Of a stretch of DNA of 64,000 nucleotides, positions 26,500 through 34,837 are shown piece after piece. Position 1 is the first letter of the stretch. The number at the start of each line of letters is the position of its first letter. A program made the translations under genes and the position numbers. The DNA is from Bacteroidales bacterium (lineage in GTDB: Bacteria > Bacteroidota > Bacteroidia > Bacteroidales > UBA932), in NCBI GenBank assembly GCA_017399905.1, contig JAFQAR010000020.1, positions 56,364 through 120,363 on the forward strand, read 5' to 3'. The notes below the pieces were generated by a model that worked only from the letters and a program-made list of their open reading frames with translations, had not been told where the DNA came from and ran no database searches.

Positions 26500-29400
26500 A
26501 TGAAAAGATTTCTTCTGTCTGTTTCGCTGATATTCATTGCCTTCACCATGCGTTCGGCGGATACATATAACTTCACTTCGCTGGATGTAAAGGATGGGGT
26601 TCCGGACAACTTCATACATGAGATTCTTCGTGACGAATATGGATTCATGTGGTTCATAAGCGGCCAGGTCCTGACACGCTATGACGGATATGACTTCAAG
26701 CATTATGAACTGCCTGTGCCCGGATGGCATGCCTATTATCTTCTCAAGGAGGACAAGTATCACAACATATGGGTCCGCACAAATGAATGTTATTTCTTCT
26801 ATGACAAGGTGGCGGACAGGCTTGAGGATGATCTGGGAGAACTGATCGACTATCCGGGAGTGGGTTCCGGATTTGTCTTCTTCGATGTGGATTACGACGG
26901 GAATCTGTGGTTTTCCATAACAGAGGGAGAGCTTGTGTACTACAGGGACAAAGATGACTATCAGGTGTTCATTTATCCCGCGGAACGCGATCTGGAAGCC
27001 ATAGAATCCAGAGACGGACATGCATTGCTCCTTTTCTCTGATGGTCAGGTCTACACGGCTGAAAGCGGAACGGCACAGCTTGTCCCATTTGTGACTCTTC
27101 CGTTTTCAGATGACTATTATATGGAAATGTATCTGGATAAGGATGATAGGGCCTGGTTCTTCGTGCCACATTCGTTTCATGGCAATCTGATTTCCTACGA
27201 CATGAAGACGAAGTCATTCAATGAGATCCGTGACAATGACGGAAGAGTGATAAACTTCGTTACAGATGTCATTGATGACGATAAAGGCAATCTATGGATA
27301 AGTACGGACAATTCCGGAATCATCGTATACGACAAATTGGACGGTACGAGCTACAAGATGGTGAAGGATGAGAACGAGGAGTATTCCATCCCTTCCAGCC
27401 ATGTGGAGTGCCTGTATCTTGATTATCAGGATATAATGTGGGTGGGAACAAGCAAGAGGGGCATAGCCTATACATGTCTGAACGATGTTCTTTTCAAGAA
27501 GAAGAATTATCCGGGAGTCAATGAGGTCAGCTGTGTTGTGGAGGACAGGGATGGGAACATATGGTACGGAACAGACGGAAACGGTGTGGTGTGCGATATC
27601 AAGGGATCCGGAAAGCTGGTCAGATACACCAGTTCGAATTCAGACGTTCCGAGCAACCTCATAGTCTGTGCTTTCCTTGATTCGAAAGGAAGGGTATGGT
27701 TCGGAACGTACGGCAGCGGTGTCTTCTATTATGAGAACGGCAGATTTGTCAGCCTGAAGACAAATGACGTCCAGATTGATGGACATCCGATGAGGGATAT
27801 ACGCAGCATCGAGGAAGATGCATATGGAAACATATGGATAGGAACGATCGCTTTCGGCTTGTTCTGTTATGAGGCTGACGGATCCGTATCATGCTATTCG
27901 TCGGACAATACGGATATATATACCAACGGAATCACGGATCTTTACTGTCAGCAGGAAAGGATGCTGTATGTCGCTACGGCCAGCGGCCTCTTCGTCATAG
28001 ATACATATACGCGCAAGGTGACCGATATCACATCGACCGCCATGGGTATCACGAATCATGCGGAAGCCGTATTGAACTGTGTCTGCCGGGACAGCAGGGG
28101 CCTCCTCTGGTGCGGAACCACAGACGGTATGCGCGTGTATAACGGAGCCAATGGGGAAATCTGTCTTCTGGACCTGGGAAGCGGACTTTCCCATGATTAT
28201 ATAAAGGGCATATGCGAGGACAGGAACGGCAACATATGGCTTACCACCGATGTGGGTGTGACAAATGTCATTGTCGTCTATGATCCTGTGGCTCCGATGC
28301 CGAAATTCCGATGCCTAAGATACTATGACAATGACGGATTGTATGAAATAATGTTCTATACCCAATCCATCACCTGTCTTGAGAACGGAAAGGTGATCAT
28401 GGGTGGAATCGGAGGACTTGTCGAGACATCGCCGCTGCAGAATCCGGTCATGGCCTCATGGTCGAACATTCAGTTCACGGACCTGCATATATCGAATCAG
28501 AGAGTGAATGTGGGCGAAGAAGTGGACGGCAAGGTCATTCTCGAATCAAATATCCAGACAAGTGACTGCATCGAGCTGGATTATTCCAACAACAGTTTCG
28601 CCATCAGTGTGTCATCGTTGAACTTTCCGGCACTGCACAAGACGCATCTGATGTATCGTCTGGAGGGCCATACGGACTGGATAAACCTGAAAGGTAATGT
28701 GATTTCATTCAATAAGCTTCAGCCTGGTACGTATGACCTTCAGGTCAAGGTGGCGGACCCCGAGTCTGCAGACAGCAAGACGGCATCCCTGAAGATCAGG
28801 ATCAAGCCGCCAGTGTGGCAGTCGACTGCGGCCTATATCTTATATGTGCTGATACTCTGCACATCTGTGACCTTTCTGATCATCCGTATAAGGCAGAAGA
28901 CAAAGCTCAAGTACAAGGTGCGTATCCTGGATATGAACATTTCCCATCAGAAGGAGATGGAAGAGGCGCACATGCGTTTCTTTACCAATGTCAGTCACGA
29001 CCTCCGTACCCCTCTTTCTCTGATAATCACGCCTCTTGAGAGGATTCTGGGACGGCAGGGGATAGACAGCCGGATGAAGACAGACCTCAAGCATATCCAT
29101 CATAACGCAGAACTTCTGATGGATGCGATAAACCAGCTCCTCGATTTCAGGAAGCTGGATGACGGCATGAGCAGGCTCAATCTCTCGCATGGCAACCTTA
29201 CCGGGCTGGTCAAGGAAGTATGCAAGTCCTTCAGGCCATACTCGATAAAGAAGAAGATACGTCTGAACCTGAATCTGACGACGGAAGATATCAAATTGAA
29301 CTTCGATAAGGACAAGATGCGCAGGATCATCGTCAACCTGCTGTCGAATGCCTACAAGTTCAATTCGGAGAACGGAACCATAGATGTCACCTTGGATATA

Positions 29401-30489
29401 GCCACTCATGAAGGCATGGAAATGGTCCGTCTGGCTGTGGCCGATACCGGAATAGGCATATCCGATGAAGGCAAGACAAGAGTGTTCGAACGGTTCTATC
29501 AGGAATCCGGTCTTGACGAAAATACGGGAAGCGGCATAGGCCTGAACATCGTCAAGGAATATGTCAGGATGCATGGCGGTTCTATATCTGTCACAGACAA
29601 CCACCCTAAAGGAACGGTCTTTACGGTGATGTTTCCTTATGAGAATATGGCTGAGCGGAACGAATCTCAGGTAGATGACGACGTGCTGAGATCTCATTGC
29701 GGAGAGGAATGTAAGCAGCAGATACTGATAGTGGAGGATAATGACAGCTTCCGCCATTTCCTCGCCGAGTGTCTGAAGGAACGTTTTGCCGTTGTGGAGG
29801 CTTCAAACGGCAAGGAAGCGATGTCCATGTTGGAGAAGATGCCGGTCAGGATGGTCATAAGTGATGTGATGATGCCGAAGATGAACGGTCTTGAATTGTG
29901 CCGCGCAATAAAGAACGATATCCGTTTCTCTCATATTCCGGTTATATTGCTGACGGCGAAGACAGCTGACGACAATATCCTCCAAGGCCTGAAGGAGGGA
30001 AGTGATGACTACATCACGAAACCGTTCAATCTGGATATCCTTATGCTCAGGATAGATAAGCTTCTGGAGTGGAGCCAGAACAATCATGTGAAATTCAAGA
30101 CTATAGATGTCTCTCCAAGTGAGATTACCATAACTTCTCTTGACGAACAGCTGATCAGCAAGGCTGTAAGGCTGGTGGAGGAAAATATCAGCAATATGGA
30201 ATTCTCCGTCGATGACCTGAGTTCAGCCATAGGCATGACCAGAGGACATCTGTACAAGAAGCTGATGGCCATAACCGGCAAGGCTCCTCTGGACTTCATC
30301 AGGACAATCAGGATAAAGAGGGGACGGCAGATTCTGGAAAAGAGCCAGCTGGGAGTCGCGGACGTAGCCTATCGTGTGGGACTTTCCCCTAAGCAGTTCT
30401 CGAAATATTTCAAGGATGCCTATGGCGAACTGCCTTCTGAATTCAGGAAGAGGGCCGCGTGCGGCAATGTGAGTGTGGAAATACCTTAG
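26500..30489 (+). CDS. hybrid two-component system regulator of the PUL
   Basis: This 1329-aa single-chain sensor and regulator starts with a signal peptide (about 1-20). It continues with many Reg_prop beta-propeller blades in the periplasm (GNLWISTDNSG, GNIWYGTDGNG, GRVWFGTYGSG and others, to about residue 650) and a Y_Y_Y domain (about 700-770). One membrane segment lies at about 775-795. In the cytoplasm come HisKA with phospho-acceptor His833 (NVSHDLRTP), HATPase with NLLSNAYKF and GSGIGLNIV, a receiver domain with Asp1122 (SDVMMP) and Lys in YITKP, and an AraC-type HTH (about 1225-1325). Such proteins bind an oligosaccharide made from the target glycan and switch on the adjacent susC operon. 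All catalytic residues are present. Confidence 0.97.
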   Translation: MKRFLLSVSLIFIAFTMRSADTYNFTSLDVKDGVPDNFIHEILRDEYGFMWFISGQVLTRYDGYDFKHYELPVPGWHAYYLLKEDKYHNIWVRTNECYFFYDKVADRLEDDLGELIDYPGVGSGFVFFDVDYDGNLWFSITEGELVYYRDKDDYQVFIYPAERDLEAIESRDGHALLLFSDGQVYTAESGTAQLVPFVTLPFSDDYYMEMYLDKDDRAWFFVPHSFHGNLISYDMKTKSFNEIRDNDGRVINFVTDVIDDDKGNLWISTDNSGIIVYDKLDGTSYKMVKDENEEYSIPSSHVECLYLDYQDIMWVGTSKRGIAYTCLNDVLFKKKNYPGVNEVSCVVEDRDGNIWYGTDGNGVVCDIKGSGKLVRYTSSNSDVPSNLIVCAFLDSKGRVWFGTYGSGVFYYENGRFVSLKTNDVQIDGHPMRDIRSIEEDAYGNIWIGTIAFGLFCYEADGSVSCYSSDNTDIYTNGITDLYCQQERMLYVATASGLFVIDTYTRKVTDITSTAMGITNHAEAVLNCVCRDSRGLLWCGTTDGMRVYNGANGEICLLDLGSGLSHDYIKGICEDRNGNIWLTTDVGVTNVIVVYDPVAPMPKFRCLRYYDNDGLYEIMFYTQSITCLENGKVIMGGIGGLVETSPLQNPVMASWSNIQFTDLHISNQRVNVGEEVDGKVILESNIQTSDCIELDYSNNSFAISVSSLNFPALHKTHLMYRLEGHTDWINLKGNVISFNKLQPGTYDLQVKVADPESADSKTASLKIRIKPPVWQSTAAYILYVLILCTSVTFLIIRIRQKTKLKYKVRILDMNISHQKEMEEAHMRFFTNVSHDLRTPLSLIITPLERILGRQGIDSRMKTDLKHIHHNAELLMDAINQLLDFRKLDDGMSRLNLSHGNLTGLVKEVCKSFRPYSIKKKIRLNLNLTTEDIKLNFDKDKMRRIIVNLLSNAYKFNSENGTIDVTLDIATHEGMEMVRLAVADTGIGISDEGKTRVFERFYQESGLDENTGSGIGLNIVKEYVRMHGGSISVTDNHPKGTVFTVMFPYENMAERNESQVDDDVLRSHCGEECKQQILIVEDNDSFRHFLAECLKERFAVVEASNGKEAMSMLEKMPVRMVISDVMMPKMNGLELCRAIKNDIRFSHIPVILLTAKTADDNILQGLKEGSDDYITKPFNLDILMLRIDKLLEWSQNNHVKFKTIDVSPSEITITSLDEQLISKAVRLVEENISNMEFSVDDLSSAIGMTRGHLYKKLMAITGKAPLDFIRTIRIKRGRQILEKSQLGVADVAYRVGLSPKQFSKYFKDAYGELPSEFRKRAACGNVSVEIP

Positions 30490-30532
30490 CGGAATGTATC
30501 ACCCTTATAAATTAATCATAATCATAAAGGAC

Positions 30533-31342
30533 ATGAAAAATGTAATGATCATGTGTCTGGCTGCATGTGCCGGTCTGCTTGTTTCTTCATGCTGCAGGCA
30601 TGCTGAAACTGAGGAAGTATGGATTGAAAATGGAGACAGGAACATTTATGGCGTCCTGAGCCGTCCTGCAACAAAGATGGAAAGGCAGCCTCTGCTCATT
30701 GTCTCGCACGGCTTCAACGGAAGCCATCAGTTCGGAAAGAATTATTTTGAGCTTCTCAATGAGCTCGGTTATCAATGCTATGTGTTCGATTTCGGATGTG
30801 GCTCACTTGGGAGCAGGACGGACAACAACACTATGGAAATGTCTGTCATCGATGAGTGCGGCGACCTGAAGGCAGTGATAGAGCATTTCAGGAACAGGCC
30901 TGATGTGGATCCGGACCGTATCGTGCTTCTTGGTGAAAGTCAGGGAGGTCTCATTACCGCTATGGTCGCGAACGAGATGCCGGATGCGATAAGCAGTCTT
31001 ATTTTGGTCTATCCGGCTTTCTGCATCCCGGAAAACTGGACCAGGAGCTATCCGGATATCAATGAAATACCTGATACTACGTGGCTCTGGGATGTTCCTC
31101 TCGGACGCCGTTTCTTTACGGAATTACGTGGCATGAGCGTTTATGATGACATGGAAAAGTTTGACGGTCCGGTTCTGATCATCCAGGGTGACAAGGACCC
31201 GGTCGTATCTATGGAAGATTCCAGAAGGGCACTCGGATTATACAAAAATGCACGTCTGCATGTCATCCCGGGAGCTGGTCATGGTTTCAAACCTGAAGAG
31301 TTCGCGGAACAGCTTGAGCAGATGCGCAAGTTTCTGAAATAG
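30533..31342 (+). CDS. alpha/beta-hydrolase lipoprotein (esterase-like)
   Basis: From the ATG at 30533 this is 269 aa. A frame opening at 30473 inside the regulator gene would add 20 residues that spoil the signal peptide. The lipobox is LVSSC with Cys20. The fold is an alpha/beta hydrolase: oxyanion motif SHGFNGS, nucleophile Ser136 in GESQGG, an acid probably in GDKDPV and the catalytic His in AGHGF. It resembles cinnamoyl/acyl esterases and dipeptidyl-peptidase-like hydrolases. It lies 43 bp after the regulator gene and may be cotranscribed with it. A role in removing acyl groups from the glycan is plausible but unproven. Confidence 0.75.
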   Translation: MKNVMIMCLAACAGLLVSSCCRHAETEEVWIENGDRNIYGVLSRPATKMERQPLLIVSHGFNGSHQFGKNYFELLNELGYQCYVFDFGCGSLGSRTDNNTMEMSVIDECGDLKAVIEHFRNRPDVDPDRIVLLGESQGGLITAMVANEMPDAISSLILVYPAFCIPENWTRSYPDINEIPDTTWLWDVPLGRRFFTELRGMSVYDDMEKFDGPVLIIQGDKDPVVSMEDSRRALGLYKNARLHVIPGAGHGFKPEEFAEQLEQMRKFLK

Positions 31343-31365
31343 TCGTTACGTAATGTGATTTATAC

Positions 31366-31395
31366 AGTTCCGGTTCTCACGTGAGAACCGGAACT
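31366..31395. terminator. bidirectional terminator between the hydrolase and GH26 genes
   Basis: A 30-bp perfect palindrome (AGTTCCGGTTCTCAC and its complement) lies between two convergent genes. Only a short T-rich tail (TTCTTC) follows on the plus strand. Confidence 0.7.
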
Positions 31396-31403
31396 TCTTC
31401 GTA

Positions 31404-32396
31404 TCAATTATTGTAATTTACAGTTCTGTCCATGTTGAAGACAGCTTCGAGCTGTTCCAGCGAGTTGTATCTGTCGCTTGAGAATCCGGTCCATAGCATG
31501 AACCATGCGAACTTGTTCATCTTGTCCAGCGTCTCCGGGGTAGGGAGATTTCCTGTCTCTCCCAAAGCGATGAGCTTTCCTTCGCCCAGTTCCACCAGCT
31601 GGTCGTGGTGCTCCTGTTTCCAGTCGTTGTGGTATACGTCCGTAGCAAGTACGTCGACATAATCATTTCCCGGATAATAAAGGTGATATGCCATCGCTGA
31701 ATCATTCGGAATGGCTCTCGGTGCATTGGCGTTCCAGACCCATATGAGGTTGTCGAGATGATGGTGGTTCACCATTCTGTCATATAGCATCCTCCATAGC
31801 TTTGCAAAACCGTTCTCGCCCTTTCTGTCTCCCCACCAGAACCATTCTCCGTTCATTTCATGGTATGGCCTCCAGAGCACCGGAATGTTCTTGTCCCTCA
31901 ATACCTTAAGATAATTCGAGATCGAATCCACCTGCTCCAGCCACATGCTGTGCATCTTTGAACCTTCTGTCATAAGTTCGTTCCATTGCTCATCGCTGAA
32001 CTTTCCTTGAGTCTGTCTTCTGAAATCCACTCTCGGAGTTCTGTCGAACGGACGGTTGACATGCCACATTATGGTGACGATTCTGCCTCTGGCATGTTCT
32101 CTGGCAGCTATTCCTACAACCTGCCATGCGTCCCATGCGAGGTCTCCGCCCCATATCATAGGTACTTTTCCCGATGCCTCCTCGATCCTGTCGAGGTCGT
32201 GCATATAATTCGGCATCATCAGCTGGTTGTGGTGAAGACCTGAAATGATTTTCCCTTCTTCCACGCTTTTGTAAAGTCTGGCGAGAAGAGCCTTCGCCTC
32301 AGGTGTGGCGTTCGGATTGACCGGCTCTCGTGATACCTGTGCAAAGGAACTGGAGCCGATGATGATAGTGGTGATAATGATAAGAAGTCTTTTCAT
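31404..32396 (-). CDS. GH26 beta-mannanase, exported
   Basis: This 330-aa enzyme has a simple signal peptide (cut about after SSFAQ, residue 20) and no lipobox, so it is likely periplasmic, unlike the lipidated GH26 in the operon. It is a single GH26 barrel. The acid/base Glu180 is in WRPYHEMNGEWFWWG and the nucleophile Glu280 in LGETGN. Also typical are MIWGGDLAWDAW near the N-terminus and NLIWVWN. It could cut imported manno-oligosaccharides, acting as an endo-mannanase or a mannobiose-releasing enzyme. It faces the operon's regulator from the other side and has its own transcript on the minus strand, so it is a satellite gene of the PUL. Confidence 0.93.
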   Translation of the reverse strand: MKRLLIIITTIIIGSSSFAQVSREPVNPNATPEAKALLARLYKSVEEGKIISGLHHNQLMMPNYMHDLDRIEEASGKVPMIWGGDLAWDAWQVVGIAAREHARGRIVTIMWHVNRPFDRTPRVDFRRQTQGKFSDEQWNELMTEGSKMHSMWLEQVDSISNYLKVLRDKNIPVLWRPYHEMNGEWFWWGDRKGENGFAKLWRMLYDRMVNHHHLDNLIWVWNANAPRAIPNDSAMAYHLYYPGNDYVDVLATDVYHNDWKQEHHDQLVELGEGKLIALGETGNLPTPETLDKMNKFAWFMLWTGFSSDRYNSLEQLEAVFNMDRTVNYNN

Positions 32397-32518
32397 AATG
32401 ATTCTGTTTCTGCAAATTTCGGATTATTGTAACAGAAATCATAGCTCATTTGTATCCAGTAACAACCGTATTAATGAAAAAATGGTATCAAATGGTGACG
32501 ATAAGCGGGAATGGAGAA

Positions 32519-32682
32519 GGTTCTCACCCCACCGGACACAAAAAAAAGAAGCCTTTCGGCTTCTTCTTGGGTGCCCAGTGGGATTCTTTCGCTATCGCTC
32601 AAGCGACTTCGTCGATTACGAACCCGGGGTTCTCACCCCACCGGACACAAAAAAAGTCCCGAACTGACGTTCGAGACTTTCA
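32519..32682. repeat. partial duplication of the tRNA-His 3' end and its terminator tail
   Basis: Two blocks occur twice between the GH26 gene and tRNA-His. A 28-bp block with core TTCTCACCCCACCGGACAC is at 32519-32547 and 32628-32655. An 18-bp block, GGGTGCCCAGTGGGATTC, is at 32569-32586 and again at the tRNA (32683-32700). In the distal copy the tRNA T-arm and acceptor sequence is interrupted: bases 32571-32585 and 32619-32625 join to give the tRNA sequence, with 33 bp (32586-32618) in between that contain two small palindromes (TCGCTCAAGCGA and CGACTTCGTCG). A second terminator-like hairpin (GAAGCCTTTCGGCTTC) follows at 32548-32563. Confidence 0.8.
32648..32680 (-). terminator. terminator of tRNA-His
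   Basis: On the minus strand, a 12-bp stem (AAAGTCTCGAAC with GTTCGGGACTTT, one G-U pair) and a 4-nt loop are followed by a run of seven T. It starts 4 bp after the tRNA 3' end. Confidence 0.85.
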
Positions 32683-32683
32683 G

Positions 32684-32757
32684 GGTGCCCAGTGGGATTC
32701 GAACCCACGACATTCAGAACCACAATCTGACGCTCTAACCAACTGAACTATGGGCAC
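32684..32757 (-). tRNA. tRNA-His (anticodon GTG)
   Basis: Read on the minus strand, the acceptor stem is GTGCCCA with TGGGCAC. The anticodon arm is TCAGA-TTGTGGT-TCTGA, giving anticodon GTG, and the T-arm is GTGGGTTCGAATCCCAC. Base 32758 supplies the extra G(-1) expected only in tRNA-His, opposite the discriminator C at 32684. CCA is not encoded. This identifies the His isoacceptor with certainty. Confidence 0.97.
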
Positions 32758-32776
32758 CATGTTGGTTTAAGGACTG

Positions 32777-32807
32777 CAAATATACGGATAATTTTTAAAT
32801 CTGCAAC
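32777..32807 (-). promoter_or_regulatory. promoter of tRNA-His
   Basis: On the minus strand GTTG (32807-32804), 19 bp, then TATATTTG (32784-32777). This matches TTTG-N19-TAnnTTTG with one change in the -33 element. It lies 19 bp upstream of the tRNA 5' end. Confidence 0.8.
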
Positions 32808-32964
32808 TTTTTGGACTCATATTTCACCACACTATTCGTTTTTCTCCTCATTCCGGACAATGAGGACGTGATGTCTTGTCCTCCCTTTTCGGGATTTTAC
32901 GTCATTATCCGTCATTTCCCTACATTATCCGCTCATCCGGTATGCCTTAAATCATCTTTTTCCC

Positions 32965-32972
32965 TATATTTG
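32965..32972 (+). promoter_or_regulatory. -7 element for the HMGL-like gene
   Basis: TATATTTG, 27 bp upstream of the ATG at 33000. The -33 position holds TATG (32941-32944) at 20 bp spacing, a weak match. The rest of the gap from 32760 holds nothing else I can recognise. Confidence 0.65.
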
Positions 32973-32999
32973 CAAGGATAGAATCATAAAGATAAGTTT

Positions 33000-34781
33000 A
33001 TGGGACGAGAAATAAAGTTTTCCCTTGTATACAGGGATATGTGGCAGTCTTCGGGTAAATATGTCCCTACTGTCGCTCAGTTGAAGGAAGTTGCTCCTGC
33101 AATCATTGACATGGGCTGCTTTGACCGTGTCGAGACCAATGGAGGCGCTTTCGAACAGGTGAACCTTCTTTTTGGCGAGAATCCTAACAAGGCGGTCCGT
33201 GAATGGACTGCCCCATTCCATAAGGCCGGCATCCAGACCCATATGCTCGAAAGAGGACTCAATGCCCTCCGTATGAATCCGGTTCCGGCTGATGTCCGCG
33301 AACTCATGTATAAGGTGAAGAAGGCTCAGGGTACGGACATTTCCCGTTCGTTCTGCGGTCTCAACGACCACAGGAACCTGCGTCTGAGCGTTGAATATGC
33401 GAAAAAGGCAGGCATGATATCTCAGGTTGCCCTTTCGATAACCAATTCTCCTGTACATACCGTGGATTATTATATGGGTGTCGTAGACCATGTGGTCGGA
33501 TACGGCTGTGATGAGATCTGTCTCAAGGATATGGCAGGTATCGGACGCCCGACATTCCTTGCTGAGCTGACAGCCAGGATAAAGAAGAAATATCCTCATA
33601 TCAAGGTGCAGTACCATGGCCATAGCGGTCCGGGATTCTCTCCTGCTTCGATGCTGGAGGTGGCGCGTGCCGGTGCGGATTACCTCGACGTCGCAGTGGA
33701 GCCGCTGTCGTGGGGCAAGGTCCATCCGGATGTCATCACGATACGTGAAATGCTGAAGGCGGACGGATTTCAGGTGAAGGACCTGAACATGAACGCCTAT
33801 ATGGAAGTTCGCGCCCTGACCCAGAAGTTCATTGACGACTTCCTCGGATACTGGATCGATCCGAACAACTCGCACATGAGTTCGCTTCTTGTCGGATGCG
33901 GTCTTCCTGGCGGAATGATGGGCTCGATGATGGCCGACCTCAAAGGCTTTCATGGTGCCATCAACGCATCCCTCCGCGCGCAGGGCAAGGCTGAACTGAC
34001 TCTCGACCAGCTCATGGTCATGCTTTTCCAGGAAGTGGAATATGTATGGCCGCGCCTCGGTTATCCTCCGCTCGTGACGCCGTTCAGCCAGTATGTCAAG
34101 AACACGGCTCTCATGAACCTCATGAACATCCTCAAGGGCCAGCCTCGCTGGACTACCATCGACAAGGATACATGGAACATGATACTCGGCAAGATGGGTA
34201 AGCTTCCGGGTGAGCTTGCTCCAGAAATCGTCGCACTTGCGAAGGAAAAGGGACTGGAATTCTACACCGGAACCCCTCAGGAGGCCTTCCCTGATGAACT
34301 TGACAGATTCCGTCAGATCATGAAGGAAGAGGGCTGGGACTGCGGTCAGGACGATGAGGAACTCTTCGAGCTTGCAATGCACGAAAGACAGTACAGGGAC
34401 TATAAAAGCGGAGTCGCCAAGGAACGCTTCAACAAGGACCTGGAGGCTGCGAGAGCCAAGGCGGGTGCTCCTGTCATCGTGACAAGGCCGGTAGTGGAAA
34501 TGCCGAAGTATGATGTGGAGACGCTGGCGCAGAAGTATCCGGATGCTGTTCCGGTTCAGGCTCCTGTCAAGGGTCAGCTTCTGTGGCAGTATGACGTCGA
34601 CGACGCTTCCACTGCACCGGTAGCCGGCACCGAAGTGGAGGCCGGAAAGCCGCTCAGCTATGTGCAGACATATTATGGCATGGAGGAAATCATCCCGGCG
34701 GTAAGCGGACGTATCGTAGCTGTCTGCGCTAAGCAGGGTGATATGGTTGCAAAAGGCGAAATCGTCGCATTCGTCAGATAA
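33000..34781 (+). CDS. oxaloacetate decarboxylase alpha/pyruvate carboxylase B-like protein without a biotin lysine
   Basis: This 593-aa protein has an HMGL-like carboxyltransferase barrel (about 5-270), a PYC/OADA helical domain (about 290-470) and a C-terminal biotinyl-like domain (about 520-593). In the barrel, Asp13 (RDMWQS, usually RDAHQS), Lys176 (KDMAG) and His206/His208 (YHGHSG) match the metal site and the carbamylated lysine of the family. The barrel is divergent, however: ETNGGAFEQVN and SFCGLNDHRNL replace the usual EMWGGATFD and FDALND. In the C-terminal domain the MKM biotin site is replaced by YYGMEEI, with Tyr559 at the lysine position, so it should not be biotinylated itself. 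It may be a decarboxylase subunit that uses a separate carrier, or a different enzyme. No carrier gene is adjacent. Confidence 0.75.
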   Translation: MGREIKFSLVYRDMWQSSGKYVPTVAQLKEVAPAIIDMGCFDRVETNGGAFEQVNLLFGENPNKAVREWTAPFHKAGIQTHMLERGLNALRMNPVPADVRELMYKVKKAQGTDISRSFCGLNDHRNLRLSVEYAKKAGMISQVALSITNSPVHTVDYYMGVVDHVVGYGCDEICLKDMAGIGRPTFLAELTARIKKKYPHIKVQYHGHSGPGFSPASMLEVARAGADYLDVAVEPLSWGKVHPDVITIREMLKADGFQVKDLNMNAYMEVRALTQKFIDDFLGYWIDPNNSHMSSLLVGCGLPGGMMGSMMADLKGFHGAINASLRAQGKAELTLDQLMVMLFQEVEYVWPRLGYPPLVTPFSQYVKNTALMNLMNILKGQPRWTTIDKDTWNMILGKMGKLPGELAPEIVALAKEKGLEFYTGTPQEAFPDELDRFRQIMKEEGWDCGQDDEELFELAMHERQYRDYKSGVAKERFNKDLEAARAKAGAPVIVTRPVVEMPKYDVETLAQKYPDAVPVQAPVKGQLLWQYDVDDASTAPVAGTEVEAGKPLSYVQTYYGMEEIIPAVSGRIVAVCAKQGDMVAKGEIVAFVR

Positions 34782-34802
34782 CGACGTCGTCAAATATATG
34801 AC

Positions 34803-34837
34803 GCGAGGCCTGACATGTGTCGGGCCTCGCTCTTTTT
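34803..34837 (+). terminator. terminator of the HMGL-like gene
   Basis: A 12-bp GC-rich stem (GCGAGGCCTGAC with GTCGGGCCTCGC, one G-T pair) with a 4-nt loop, then TCTTTTT. It runs up to the stop codon of the convergent Rpn gene. Confidence 0.9.

Noticed and set aside
32519-32655. CRISPR array from the repeated blocks
   Set aside because: Only two copies occur, spacers are unequal, and the blocks are tRNA and terminator pieces. No cas gene is near.
32450-32746. 98-aa frame through the repeat and tRNA-His region
   Set aside because: Its end runs through the tRNA gene and its middle through terminator hairpins, so it cannot be a protein gene.
32964-34793. 609-aa open frame on the minus strand across the HMGL-like gene
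   Set aside because: It is a mirror of the real plus-strand gene, which has family motifs. The antisense product has no recognisable domain and is rich in His and Arg, as shadows are.
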